Positions 36,709 to 48,800 of a DNA stretch of 64,000 nt are shown here, in pieces (the first letter of the stretch is position 1; the number at the start of each line of letters is the position of its first letter). Origin of the DNA: Erigeron canadensis. Taxonomy: Eukaryota; Streptophyta; Magnoliopsida; Asterales; Asteraceae. The DNA is taken from the NCBI RefSeq assembly GCF_010389155.1, contig NC_057765.1, forward strand, positions 45,217,559 to 45,281,558. The letters are read 5' to 3'. The position numbers and the translations under genes were made by a program. The notes beneath the pieces were generated by a model. The model was not told the origin of the DNA, made no database searches, and was given only the letters and a program-made list of their open reading frames with translations.

Positions 36709-38690
36709 AGTGAAATGAGGGTTTTTCAACTTCAAAGAATTACACTAAGCCTATAATAGATCATATGACATATCTAATGACAGTCTGCAAATGTCCCATG
36801 TTTAGGTATTAAATCTGCTGCACCATCAAACTCGCCATATATACTTGCATCCAAGAATCTGGGCAAGAGGGGTGAAATGCCAAAAAGTGTTAGGTTTGTA
36901 ACACAATAATACTATTAAAGGGATAATCGTTCGGGTTGGGTTGACTCATAAACACTTTTTATGGAGTTTATACTAAAAATAATAAAGAAATAACTCATAT
37001 AATGCTTCAACTATGATTACAAGAACAGTATTATTACATACAATGTTAGTTGACTTTCAACTTCCTATTAAACAAGGTTTTTTGACCCATTTAAGATAAA
37101 AATACGGCCCCTATCCAATTCATTCATACCTAAATGTGCCAAACTGGTATCATAACCACAAGTACTGTATATATTTTTCAACAATTCTGAGCCAAAATGA
37201 ATCAAGTAACAAGCAGTAAGAAAATTATCAAATCATTTCAAGGATTCCTGATACTCAATTTTCTTGGGTTTATTATGTCAACATCAACCAATTCAATATC
37301 AAGATGTATATAAAGACACATAGATATTAATACAATAAGACAATGGCAATAATAAAATCATTAACTTACAGAAGGCAAAAATTGACTAATTGGAAAACAG
37401 ACAGAAAAAAGTACCTTAGGTTAGAGGTCTTTGATGCTATCAACAAGAACACAAACTATGCAGCTGGCAAATGTTCTTAAAACAAGATTCCTATTTCAAA
37501 TCCTCAAGCTTTATTACAGCAGAGTAAACTTCAAGGAACTATAAAATTCTTTGGTTGGCAAGGAATCAATACTTTTTTTTGGCCCCCTTTTCGCTTTTCA
37601 TCCAAATGGCCTCAAATAAAGATTCACACTCTTTGTTGTCACTTTCAGCCTAATCTTAATTTTGATATACTAATAATTAACTCCTGTTGCTTGCTTGGTA
37701 TTTCATCAAAACCAAACCAAAATATAATCCATCAATGTGATTGGCAGTAGTCAAAATTACTTGTGAAATGTGATCATCAACACCTTACAAGACATGCAAT
37801 CCTGCCTTTCAAGCCCAAAAAAGCTACAACACTTGGCCTTTTATCTAATCAAAGCTTTTTACCTACAAATATAATATGCTCTACAAGTGATGCAACATAT
37901 CAGGCCGTAGAATGACCAATATTTACGAATTCAGGGTATCTCAAACTTCCGATCTTTATTCAACAAAATAAAAAATACTCGTAAAAAATTACCCAGTTGA
38001 AACTTTCTAAGACATATCATAAAGGCACAAACTTTATGCTTTAAATATCATGAAGCTAACAAAACAAGATAAAAACCCATATGGATTTATACGTATATAA
38101 TCCACTTATCATATATTTGTTCTTTTTCTTTTTTTATAATGGTGATGATGAGTATGGACAAAAAGGTAAGGAAGAAGAAATGGTGATGAAAACAGAAATG
38201 GAGTTTGGAAGAGAAAAGTTGAGACCAAGGTCTTGTTTCATTGATGTAGTTGTGGGGCCATCGTCATTTCATCACACATGTACACTTAGAATACTGAAAG
38301 GAAAAGGAAGGTTGGGAAAAGGTTTCCAATGTACGAGTAGTATTTGTTTCTGCAGTTTTTGTATGATCCCATAAAACCCATCATCAATTTCAACAACAAA
38401 CACATATGACTCACCCACATATTCAGCAGTCGTATATTTATTACTCGTATATATGTATATCGAGAGTCGGGGTTGTTAAACATAATGTTAATATATAAAA
38501 GGATGTAATATAAGGTTGTTAATTACTTAAAATTAGGTTTGAAATATTTACATATTGTTTTTTAATCCATAAGATTTATCGGGCCTAAATATTTATTCAT
38601 TAATCAAAAAATATTAAAAAACTTGTATGTGTAGAATTCCACACCTTTCTCATGTATAAAACATCAAACATGTTTATTTTTAACGAGGGT
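36709..38690. other. TRM gene promoter/leader and intergenic DNA
   Basis: The first 700 bp probably contain the leader intron and untranslated exon of the TRM-type gene. Beyond about 37.6 kb I see no gene. A 97-codon plus frame at 38081-38374 lacks recognisable motifs and begins with low-complexity Tyr/Phe residues, so I do not call it. Confidence 0.45.
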
Positions 38691-39540
38691 TAGTGCCCGC
38701 AAGTTGCGGCGGTTAAACGCTGATGACAATACAAAACAGTGGGGTGAATTTATATGCGTGTGTGTAAATAGGAAGGAGAGAAAGAAGTTACTGTGTGTTA
38801 AATCATGGTAGGATGTTTGTCTGATTGTATTTAGAGGTATAGAATTAGAGGTAATTTGTGAATCGGGGACAATATGGGGACATTAAAAAAAATACTTAAA
38901 TTACTTAAAATAGAGTTTCAATATTTTTTAACAAGGGTTTATAGATAAAATGCATTAAAAGTTATATGCTAGTCATTTTCACTTTTCCTAATATATAATA
39001 ATATAATATCATATATCATTATATCGTATACTTGTACATATGCTTGGTAATTTTCATTTGTTTTAATAAACGAGAGAAAATATTTGAATGTTGCAGTGGT
39101 AAATGATGAGAGTGATATGTGATAGAGTGTGTTTAACATAAGAGGTGATATGTCAAAAAGTGTCATAGACAAATGCTTTATCCATACATGTTCCTCTCTC
39201 AAATTTAAAAATTCGTCAAAAGGTATATCGAATGATCCTTGTAATGAAAGAGCATGAAATTTTAAGGACACTCATATAATTTTTATAATTTATCGATATA
39301 TGGTTTTTGAGACAAAAGATTTTGAATGAATTATATGAATAAAATGATTTATGAAGTAGAAAAAAAATGAGTAGTTGAGATTTGAGGAGATAGAAAAAAA
39401 TAAGTTGTTGAGAATTCTTTTAAGGGTATTTTTGGATATATAGATGTATTGTATATTATGCATTAGTAGGTGTACATTATTGAAATTTGAAACTTAAAAC
39501 CCTATCTGTTTTATAATATCTAATTAATAAATAAAGCTGA
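38691..39540 (-). mobile_element. Helitron-like element (tentative)
   Basis: On the minus strand the right-hand side shows the hairpin CCGCAA-C-TTGCGG followed by GGCACTAAC, close to the usual Helitron terminus (hairpin, then CTRR). A possible 5' end, TCAGCTTTATTTATTAATTAG preceded by A, lies at 39540. The base after CTAA is C instead of the expected T, so the boundaries are provisional. No coding capacity is visible. Confidence 0.4.
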
Positions 39541-40740
39541 TATTAAAAAAATAAATAACATACTTATACATAAGCTAGTTCATAAATAACAAAGGGGTAT
39601 TAGTAAATCAACGAGAATGGTAGTTTACTGATAAAATCTTTGGTTTCGCGGAAAATCACTAAGTTTCGATTTCCATTCTTTATACTTGTAAGGATCGATT
39701 TTTGAGGTGTTTTTCCAAAAGCCTTAAGTTCATCCCAAACATTAGTATTAAGAGTAGATTAACTTAGCCTTATCGAAAAAAAGGGAGGGACTCGTAAATA
39801 GCATATGCTCTATCTTTTTGTTTAGGTGGTGGGGTTGAAATGGCCCGTTGTCTTATATAAAGGTCGTTTCTTTAATTAATGGGAAATAATTAATCCTTCT
39901 AACAAATTAGCCTAAAAATCCTGCTAACTATTGGATTATGATATATGAAAAAATCAGAGGACAAAATTAAGAAAGAATATTAGTGGATAACATGTCACCT
40001 TCTTAGAGTATTAGAAAAATTTTTAGGCTATTTTGTGATTAATCAATTTCTTTAATTATATACGAGTAGAAGTTTTTTTCTTGTATACTTACTTTATCTT
40101 ATCTTAATTATATTTTACTATCTTGGGCTTTTAAAAGTTAATATATTTAAGGACAGTCCAACTACCGGTTTATCCTATCCTCATTTGTCCTTATAATAAC
40201 ATATATATGTATTTTATTTTATTTTAGGGTTTTGCTTTGTTTTACAAAAGTTTTGCCACCTCCAAAATTATTAGTGGGATTCGAATATTGAGCCAGGGTG
40301 TTGAAAAATCAAGGATGTGTTATATCCGACTAAACTATTAATGTTGTTTTGATGGTTTCATGATATAGATGAGTAGTGGAACGTAGGCTTTTTCTAATGC
40401 CAATTGTCCTGTGCTATCTTTTTTGTTATTGTTGAAGAAGTTTCATGCTAGTAGCAGAAAATACGTTCCATTAGTTTTTGCACCTATATTTTTATTTATA
40501 GTTTGCCTGGAATTGTATTGTTGTCTAGGAATCAAGGAGTATATGGAGTATTTTTTAACTAGACAAATAGTTATGATACATGGTGTTAATGAGAATACTA
40601 ACGATGACAATGACTTTTGTCATAGTTTATTGATGTAAAAAGATACTATAGTTATTTTAGGATTTTAAGGGTAAAATATTATAAATTAACTTCATTAAAG
40701 GTATATTAGATGTTTAATAGACTCATGAATAATGTTAGCT
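39541..40740. other. intergenic, AT-rich; no gene recognised
   Basis: A 75-codon frame at 40411-40638 has no family motif. Otherwise there are only AT-rich runs. Confidence 0.5.
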
Positions 40741-41090
40741 ATAATTATGTGTTACGATCATTTGAAAACTAAAATTTTCATGAAAACTAGAAAATTGACC
40801 AAAACACACTATGATCTGAATTTAACACAACGTACTTTTATTTTTATTTTTTTAAAAATACATTGTGTTAAGTTCATATGACAGCGTGTTTAAACAGTTA
40901 TTTTATTTCCACGCGTTATCAATAACATATTGTGATTTAAAACTCAAAACAATGTGTTTTTAAATTACAAAACAAAAATACAATTAAAACACATTGTGTT
41001 AAATTTATATCACAATATTATTTAGTCTTTTCACAAAAAAATTTAAATGAAAATTTCACATATAACATATGCTTAATATTCCGACGTGAA
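40741..41090. repeat. imperfect foldback/MITE-like repeat
   Basis: Words such as GAATTTAACACAACGT, ACATTGTGTTAAGTTCATATG and ACATTGTGTTAAATTTATAT alternate in both orientations. The outer parts (AAAATTTTCATGAAAACTAG on the left and an inverted GAAATTTTCAT on the right) also pair. No coding frame is present. The ends are not sharply defined. Confidence 0.4.
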
Positions 41091-42699
41091 TAATTAACAC
41101 CTTCTAAAAAAAATGAATAGTTGTTATAATTGTATGCCGACAAAGAGGCTGCCGACGCTTCTCAGGGGAAATTTGGACAATGGAACAGCAACAAGACCAC
41201 ATATGGCCCACATCTTTGGGCCCACTTTTAGTATATATCTGCGGGGGCCTAGTCGTCCAACTCCATTAATAAAAATGTTAATTGTAGGATAAATTTTAAA
41301 AGAGAGAGAGAGATGTTCGTCGTTGACCTAAATAAACGAATTTGAAACATTGTTTTGGTTATATATAGATGTTGAAACAATCACTCATGCATTTTAGTCC
41401 GTTAGTATTCCTTGTTTCCTCTAATACATACATGTAACTTACTAGCATGGAATATTTTGATTTATGCATGTTGTTACTTTTTCATTTAAAATAAATAACT
41501 TTTAAAAAAATGTTAAACAAAGTCTTTAAGGCTTCGCTTAACGTGCATAATAAGATTGTACATTTACATATCAAAAACTCACCCCCTGATTTTTATGGTA
41601 AGTGTACAACTATTTAATGCACCTTAACGAAAGCTCTTATGCCTTAAATTTTAAAGGCGTAAAATATTTTTATATGACTGTAGCATTTAAAGTGGAAGAG
41701 TTGAGGTAGATGATCTGATGATGCCCGGAAACAAAAGAGAAGAGATCCCTGTTAAACACATACACACACTTCATTCATTTGATCCATGCATTCCATATAT
41801 AGAATCAGAAGATCGTCGACTATATATATATATTATTAATATATAGGGTTTTGCTAAATACAATATTAAAGTATGTAATTAAGGTGTATAAAATAATTGT
41901 ATGATCATTATATAGTTTAGAGGGTGTGTTTTTTATATAAAAGGTCACTACTATAAAAAATGCCTACACATGTGTAGGTATACAATTACAAAGGGGGAAA
42001 CGAAAATTAAAAAGTCGTCAAAAGTATATCGAATTGCATTTCTAATGAAAGAGGACGAAATTTTAAGACTACCAATACTTTTTGTTTCGTCTAACGATTT
42101 ACAGTTTGTAAGATAAAACATTTTGAATGTTTTGGATGAAATTTCATATTTAATTGAAGAGAGATAATGATAGGAAGAATGTATGACTCAGAATATTCTC
42201 GAGTTCTCAAATAACTCTTTCTCTTATGCATGAATCTCAAATGTAACGTTCTACCAAGTACAAAAAGAAAATTAATGATTAGAACAATATTAACGACAAT
42301 GATATGTGCCAATGTGGTTAATTAATCTTTTATATAAATAAAACAAAATTGTTTTTAAAACTTTTTTTCCTATGTGGCATGTTAATATTTTCTCTTTAGC
42401 TAATTTTTACAAATTTATGATGTCATAATTACTTTTTCTTTATTTTCAAAAAACTATTTTTCATATTAGGTTCTATGTTATCTCTTTTGTTACATATTAT
42501 TTTTGTAACCTTATTAATATGAAAAAATGAACGATCGTATTCTAGCTATTTATTTTTAATTCTATATCTACCATTGATTTATGGTAGTTAGTTTTATTTT
42601 TTTTTATCACCTAATCGATTTTATATATTAATGTTCATCTTTACAAATATATTGTTATCTCTATATCAAAAGTTATAATATATCGACAACAAATTACAT
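41091..42699. other. intergenic repeats; no gene
   Basis: Holds (GA)n near 41302-41313 and a (TA)n tract near 41820-41832. At 41947 the sequence CACTACTATAAAAAATG, followed by the palindrome CCTACACATGTGTAGG, resembles a CACTA-type terminus, but no partner end was found. About 42012-42080 resembles 39211-39265 (GTCAAAAGTATATCGAA and GTCAAAAGGTATATCGAA). Confidence 0.4.
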
Positions 42700-42845
42700 A
42701 CACCAACAACAATAACAACAACGGTACCCAATCCGGCAAAAGCCGGGTTTGGGGAAGTTAGGAATGTAGACAGCCTTACACCTACACGAAGGTAGAGAAA
42801 CTGTTTCCAGAAGGATCCCCGACCAAGAAAAGGCAAAATTTGAGA
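42700..42845 (-). repeat. Au-type SINE fragment
   Basis: On the minus strand the unit reads GGAAACAGTTTCTCTACCTT..., GTAAGGCTGTCTACATTCC, a short inverted repeat (CCGGCTTTTGCCGG), and ends in GTTGTTGTTATTGTTGTTGG. This order and the GTT-rich tail match the plant Au SINE family. The tRNA-like head is missing or degraded, so the copy appears truncated at its 5' side. Confidence 0.7.
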
Positions 42846-43499
42846 GGGTAAAAAGTTTACTAACCATACATGTCGGTTGTGTCGTTTGAATACATTACAA
42901 TTAAAGAATAATAGCACACACCGGATAACACACTTTAGCGTAAAATGAACAATACATAGTAAAAAGGGCATTTAAACCTATTATACATCAACCTAAAAAT
43001 GTAATAAACATGTCCGTGTGCATACAACCAAGTAGGGATCTAACAATTACGAGCAATGCAAGCTAAAAAAGCAAATAGGGTTGAACCAGACATATATAGA
43101 ACTCTCCTAGATTACATACATAATTCTATATGTTTTTTTTGTTTTAATTTTTTAATTATACGGTCCGGGTTGATACCGGGTTGATTAGCTAGTTAGATAT
43201 AGAAGAAAATAGAATAATACGTGGACCGTGGTACATATTTTTGTGATAAACACCTTAAGTTCAGCGGTTCAAAATACATACAATGCCAAAGTCATATATT
43301 ATATTGTTTTTGTTCTGTCGGCATGATTTACTTGTCAAGTTGCATTTTATTCCATATCACCAGACATTTATTTATATCTATAACTTTAGTTTTTAATTTA
43401 AATACATCCATTCATATTTTGGCTGGGGTCACAAAATTCTTAGATTTTATATCTAAGTTTAAGTACATAACAACTATATAAATATAAATATTTATATTT
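42846..43499. other. intergenic; no gene recognised
   Basis: AT-rich DNA. An 86-codon frame at 43221-43481 and a 101-codon minus frame reaching into the SINE lack any domain-like sequence. Confidence 0.5.
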
Positions 43500-43818
43500 A
43501 TATTTTATATTAAAGAAAATACCCCTATGTTGAAAGTTACTTAGGGGAAATATCTAAAATGCCCTCCTATATAATATTTTCACCAACAAGGCTACAACCC
43601 TTTAAAATATTTTCACATACACTATTCTCTTAACATTAATAATTAAATTACACTATCAATCCTTTATTTTTCTAAAATATCTTCATTAACCTTTTAAATC
43701 AATTACTTTTATATGAATTATCTACGGTACTCGACGTTGCATCCACCACCAACACTCGCCTCCACCACCACACCATCGCCATCACGACCACCGCCGCATC
43801 GCGCGGGTACAATGCTAG
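43500..43818 (+). mobile_element. non-autonomous Helitron (3' end defined)
   Basis: The 3' terminus CCGCATCGCGCGGGTACAATGCTAG followed by T is a typical plant Helitron end: GC-rich hairpin, short spacer, CTAG, then host T at 43819. The upstream CACCACCACC-rich stretch and the body words AATTAAATTACACTATC and CAATTACTTTTA recur in the degraded copies at 55487-55824 and 62830-63180. The 5' TC end could not be fixed, so the start is approximate. Confidence 0.55.
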
Positions 43819-44590
43819 TATATATATGTATATATATATATGAGGAAGTGAATATGGAGTTGTCCTCCATCTAACTTAAATGAAAAACACTGAACACCTC
43901 ACATCTTGGTATTTTAATCATAAAATTCATGGGGCTCCAAAAGATTTATTTGTATTTAAAGATTCTTCATTTATTAAGCTTAGATAAGAAATAACCTGAT
44001 ATTCACCTTTTTTTTTGTATTTAAACTCTGCTTAATTCATTATATATGTTTCTTTAAACTAATTTTTTTTAAAGAGTTAGTCGGTATTCGACATCAGGGA
44101 ACACCTCACCGTATAATGGTGAAACCTTAAACGTACTCTTCACTACGAGATGTAGACCACAAGCCGTTACAGGTAATTCAGAGAAAAAACCCATATACTT
44201 GTTAGTCCTAAAAGTCAAACTTAAAACCTGTGAGAAAAAAAAACTAAAAAACATCTTCATTTTTTTTAAACTAATTTTCCTAGATAAATAAAACTCCGAA
44301 GTGTGAAATGATTATGGCAAGTTGCAACAACTACAAGCACGGTTAACCACTTTAATAATGATTGAAAGTATAGAAAAATAGCGAGACAAACACAATGGAG
44401 GATAATGACCCGTTTCATATCATGGAGTGGGTTTACCTACCCTCAATACGTCCTCCAAAATAAACAAGATTGCCACGTGTATTAACCCAGAGCAACTTTA
44501 AGGGAAAACATAAATTTCTTCATGTACAATACGAAGTTATACGCATATTTTTGTGAGAGTAAAAGTAAACTAATTTTTCATTATGGGTAT
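43819..44590. other. intergenic; no gene recognised
   Basis: Begins with a (TA)n tract, then AT-rich unique-looking sequence without coding signals. Confidence 0.5.
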
Positions 44591-44906
44591 CAGGGGCGGA
44601 GCTAATAGAAAGATTGGCGGGTGCTTAGCCCCTGCCGACTGTTCATGTTTTACATTGCAAAGCTAACTCATAGCTGACTAGTACAAAGGTTTTTTTGAAC
44701 CGAGTCACCCCCAATCTATATATGTTTGATTTTTAGTCATGACAGTACAAGAAAAACCTTTACATTGGGCCCATAAAAGTAAACTATCGTAATAAAATTC
44801 TATTTTATTTTTCTTAAATGGTTATGTCTTTCACATTATATTGTATACAACGATCGGAAAAAAACGGTTGAGCCTTCCTTAATATAAATTTCTGGCTCCG
44901 CCTCTG
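44591..44906. mobile_element. hAT-type MITE
   Basis: Terminal inverted repeats CAGGGGCGGAGCTA (left) and TGGCTCCGCCTCTG (right) are classic hAT ends. The flanking 8-mers ATGGGTAT (44583-44590) and ATGGTTAC (44907-44914) agree at six of eight positions, as expected for an aged 8-bp target duplication. The 316-bp body has no coding frame. Confidence 0.75.
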
Positions 44907-45256
44907 ATGGTTACCGACTTTATTTAAACTTTTTTGCTTTATCTCACGTAACTATAAATATAAGTTATTATGTTCATGATGAACATGAAAATGATTTAAT
45001 CCGATATACGAGTTTATAAATAAATGGAAGGGGACCAAAGTTGTTATGCTTAATTCATCACCAAAAAGTTTGGATTTTGGCAATATATCTCTCCCCACAT
45101 GAGACAATTTAGCTTAACTCCAAATACCTAAAGACAAACATGTATCATTACACTTGTCAATAAACTACTTTAGTAAGAATCCAAATTGTAAGCACCATAA
45201 AACAATATTTACATATGTACGTTTTAACTTAGATAGGGTAACACAACCTCACCTGA

Positions 45257-45467
45257 CTATTAGCGGCGACGTTGTCACTAATAGTGGGACCCTGGACAAC
45301 CCTGTACGTTTGACTGACAATGCACGTTTTCGAGTCGCCACATATTAGTATTAGCGGCGTTGTCGCCGCAAATAATTATGACGTGGCCACTGAAAAACGT
45401 GATTTGTCCGACAACTCTGTCGCTTGTCCATGGTCCCACTATTAGCGGCGACGTCGCCGCTAATAGT
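45257..45467. repeat. left palindrome cluster
   Basis: Three palindromes: 45257-45284 (imperfect), about 45349-45373 (imperfect), and 45438-45467, a perfect 30-bp palindrome with half-site ACTATTAGCGGCGAC. The first and third are separated by GTGGGACC and GGTCCCAC, so the whole cluster also pairs with itself. Such repeats near transposon ends are typical transposase binding sites; that role is inferred. Confidence 0.8.
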
Positions 45468-45820
45468 CCGACATGGACAAATTCTGAACCATGCGGTCCA
45501 ATTAGATATTTGTGGTTTAGGTATATATATAATCTTTCTTTCGTTATCAAAAACACTCAAATTCTTTTGTTTTCAAAGACACATAATTCATTTTGCAAAA
45601 TCGTATTCAAAGATGCAGACCAATATTGATATTTTTTGCACTTTCGTTTTCAAACCTGCTGACATTTATATTTCGCACAGTTATATTTCTTACGTAAACA
45701 CATATATATATTATGAATATAAATATAGATATTATACCTATGTGTAAGTTATGTATTTAGTATGGATACCATCAATAGTTACTCAACCAGATATTTACTT
45801 GTTTACTTGAATTGATTCAG

Positions 45821-48800
45821 ATGGATAGTTTTGAGGATATTTGGGCAGACCCAGAAAACGTACGTATTGAAGTGCCAGATAATGTGTTTGGGATACCTGA
45901 TGCGGACGGTGATTTTGACTGCGAAGTTGGAGACTTACAAACCAATGAGGTGTTCGATTCCGTTGAAGACTTTACAGAGTGGGCTCAAAGATCAACAATG
46001 GAGTTGGGTTATGTTCTAGTCATACGGCGGACGGACAAAAACTCGGTAAAGGTGGTCAATAAAATTACACTAATATGTCACCACGGTGGACCACGCGATA
46101 AGAGGTTAATTGGGCACCAAAACGGTCCAACAAGATAGGTTGTCCCTTTACTTTGGAAGGCCGCCCCGGGCGTGATGGTGGTTTGAGGGTAACTGTTAAG
46201 GACTGGAGACACAATCATGATCCAACTGCCGATCTGCATGGGAATGCATACGCGAAACGGATGACGGAAGAAGAAAAAGAATGTGGGAAACCAATCGGAT
46301 CGCGGTTTGTACCCACGTCAGATCCTGGTAAACCTCAAACATGAATTTCTGGGAAACCTGACTCGAAGAGGAGACATTATCAACTTTCTGAAATCGAGAC
46401 GAAGGTCGTGCCAAGCTGGGCGTACTCCAATGCAGGTACAAACATCATATTAGTGATTATGTACTACGTTGTTGGAAGTGACTTATTTACTATTTGTTGT
46501 TCACTTTTCGCAGGTTATGTTCTCATTGCTGCAGGAGAAGAACTACTTTTACCAATTCACTACAATTAGTAAAAATGGACGGTTGGAGAACCTTTTTTTC
46601 ATGCATCCAATATCAATGACCCTATGGCGCGCTTTTCCTTGGGTTATTGAAATTGACTCCGCGTATAAAACCAACGTGTACAACATGCCGCTTGTTGAGA
46701 TTGTCGGTGTAACTTCAACGGGCAGGACCTTCAGTTTAGCATATGCTTTTATCGTAAACGAGCAGGAGGCTAATTATCGATTGGTGTTACAATCTCTGAA
46801 GTCCACCCTTGTTGAAGGCTTTGTCGTTCGTGTCGTTCTAACTGACAGGGAGTTGGCCCTGATGAGAGCATTGAAGGATGTTATGCCGGAAGCGAAACAA
46901 TTGTTGTGTAGGTTCCACATATGGCAAAACATAACCAAACACTGCAAACCGACATTGCGGCTGAAAGATGTTTCCATTGAAAGGCTTAAGGTCTGGTGGA
47001 AAGGGGTCTATGAATCTCGGACTATTGACGACTTTAACTCAAACGAGAAAGAGTTAAAGAAAAAATTAAAAGATTTTCCATCTGTCTACAACTACCTGAA
47101 AGATAATTGGTTGTCCCCGTACCAAGAGCAGTTTGTGTCATGTTGGGTCGATGAACATCTCAACTATCAGAACCACACCACAAACAGAGTGCAGGCCAAG
47201 CACCACTTGCCGAAGGAAGAGCTGAAGAGGAAATGTACATTTACCAGAATTCTGCAATGTGTTGATTCTGTCATCATCGGTCAAGACACAGAAATAAGGG
47301 GGCAACTAGGGTATAGTAAGGGAACCCAACAGGGTAAACACAACGACAACTGTATGAAGGCCCTGCTGGGAAAGGTTTCACATAAAGCATTGGACATAAT
47401 GGGTGATGATATACCCATACAGAGCTCTAGCTCCGTACCCGAAGCATAAGCAGAAGCCGAAGTTATCTTCGAACAGGTAAAGCCATAACGGAGCTCTGCC
47501 TCCGCTAAACATAATTATCCCGGAGCTCCAAAGGTAACAAATACCGAGCTCCAAGGAGATATACAATAAATATTGGATGTAGATCTCTTCCGTAATTAAT
47601 CTATTGAATATATATATTAAGCTCCGATATACTCGGACATAATTAGGTTATAAGATTACCACAAATCTCCTCAAGAAGGAAACAAGATATTCACAAAGGA
47701 CAAAAGAGGAAGAGATTTACCCTAATTCTCTTACCCTGCTCTCCAAGTTATCTACCCTCTATATAAATAGAGGAGGAGCCTCACGGCACAAGGAAGATAT
47801 AAACAATATACAAAACCCTCACATAACCTATTCGATCTCCGAATAAACCCTTAAACCCTAAGGCGAACTCGAGCGGCTTAGGACCAACAAACAACCCAGC
47901 GTAAAGCGGTCTCTCCGACCCTCTGACCGTAAGGGAATCGTCGTTCAACACCCACAACCCCATTCACACCTCCAGTTGAGCCATTGTGCGATTATTTGAT
48001 CAAACAATGGGTAATGAAATCGTTCGCTTAGACAAACAACTTAATAAACAGGTGAAAAAGTGTGGGTGCAAGGTTCGGTCAAGTTGTGGGCTACCATGTG
48101 CATGCAAGATTGCCGAGTACATGCAGTGTCGTTAGTATGTTTTTTTATAAATTTTTTAAAATCATAAAGACTTAATGTTGTAAAGTTATTGATATCCAAA
48201 AATGCAGAGAGTCGTATCCAACCGAATGTGATAGACCCGTTTTGGAAAAAGCTTGACTTAACGCCGGCGACATGCGTAAAAGACGTAAACGATGAAGAAG
48301 ATGTCCATGAAGTCGTAGGTCATCTTACGAATTTCTTGGTTGAGCAACCCAAGGCACAACGGAAACATTGGTTGTCAAAGATAAAGGACATGTTTAAGTC
48401 GGGTAACATACAAGTGAAAGATCCTCTCGTTCAGAAGAGCACACGCGGAAGACCAGTCGGGTCGAAATAAAAGCCGCCAAAGGTAGACCAAATACATCAC
48501 AAACCTAATATTAATAATGGTGATTAAAGAAATAATATCTAAGAACCTGATTTTAACTACATGTTTTTTACTAATGGTTTAGGTGCCCGATCTAAACAAA
48601 AACCCACCTGGGCTTCGGAAATCCAAATCCAGTCGACCTAGGGAAAAAGAGGTGCCCGATCTGAACAAACCCCCACCTGCGCAGCCTGCCAGACAAAGTG
48701 AGTACGCGCCCACCACATCATAGTTCGACAACACAAATGACTTTTTTGATGACCCGCAGGGTGCACGACACAGTATGTACGAGTCATCCCAGTCCCGTCG

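Noticed and set aside
38081..38374. 97-codon plus frame upstream of the TRM gene
   Set aside because: Low-complexity start, no recognised motif, no splice or promoter support.
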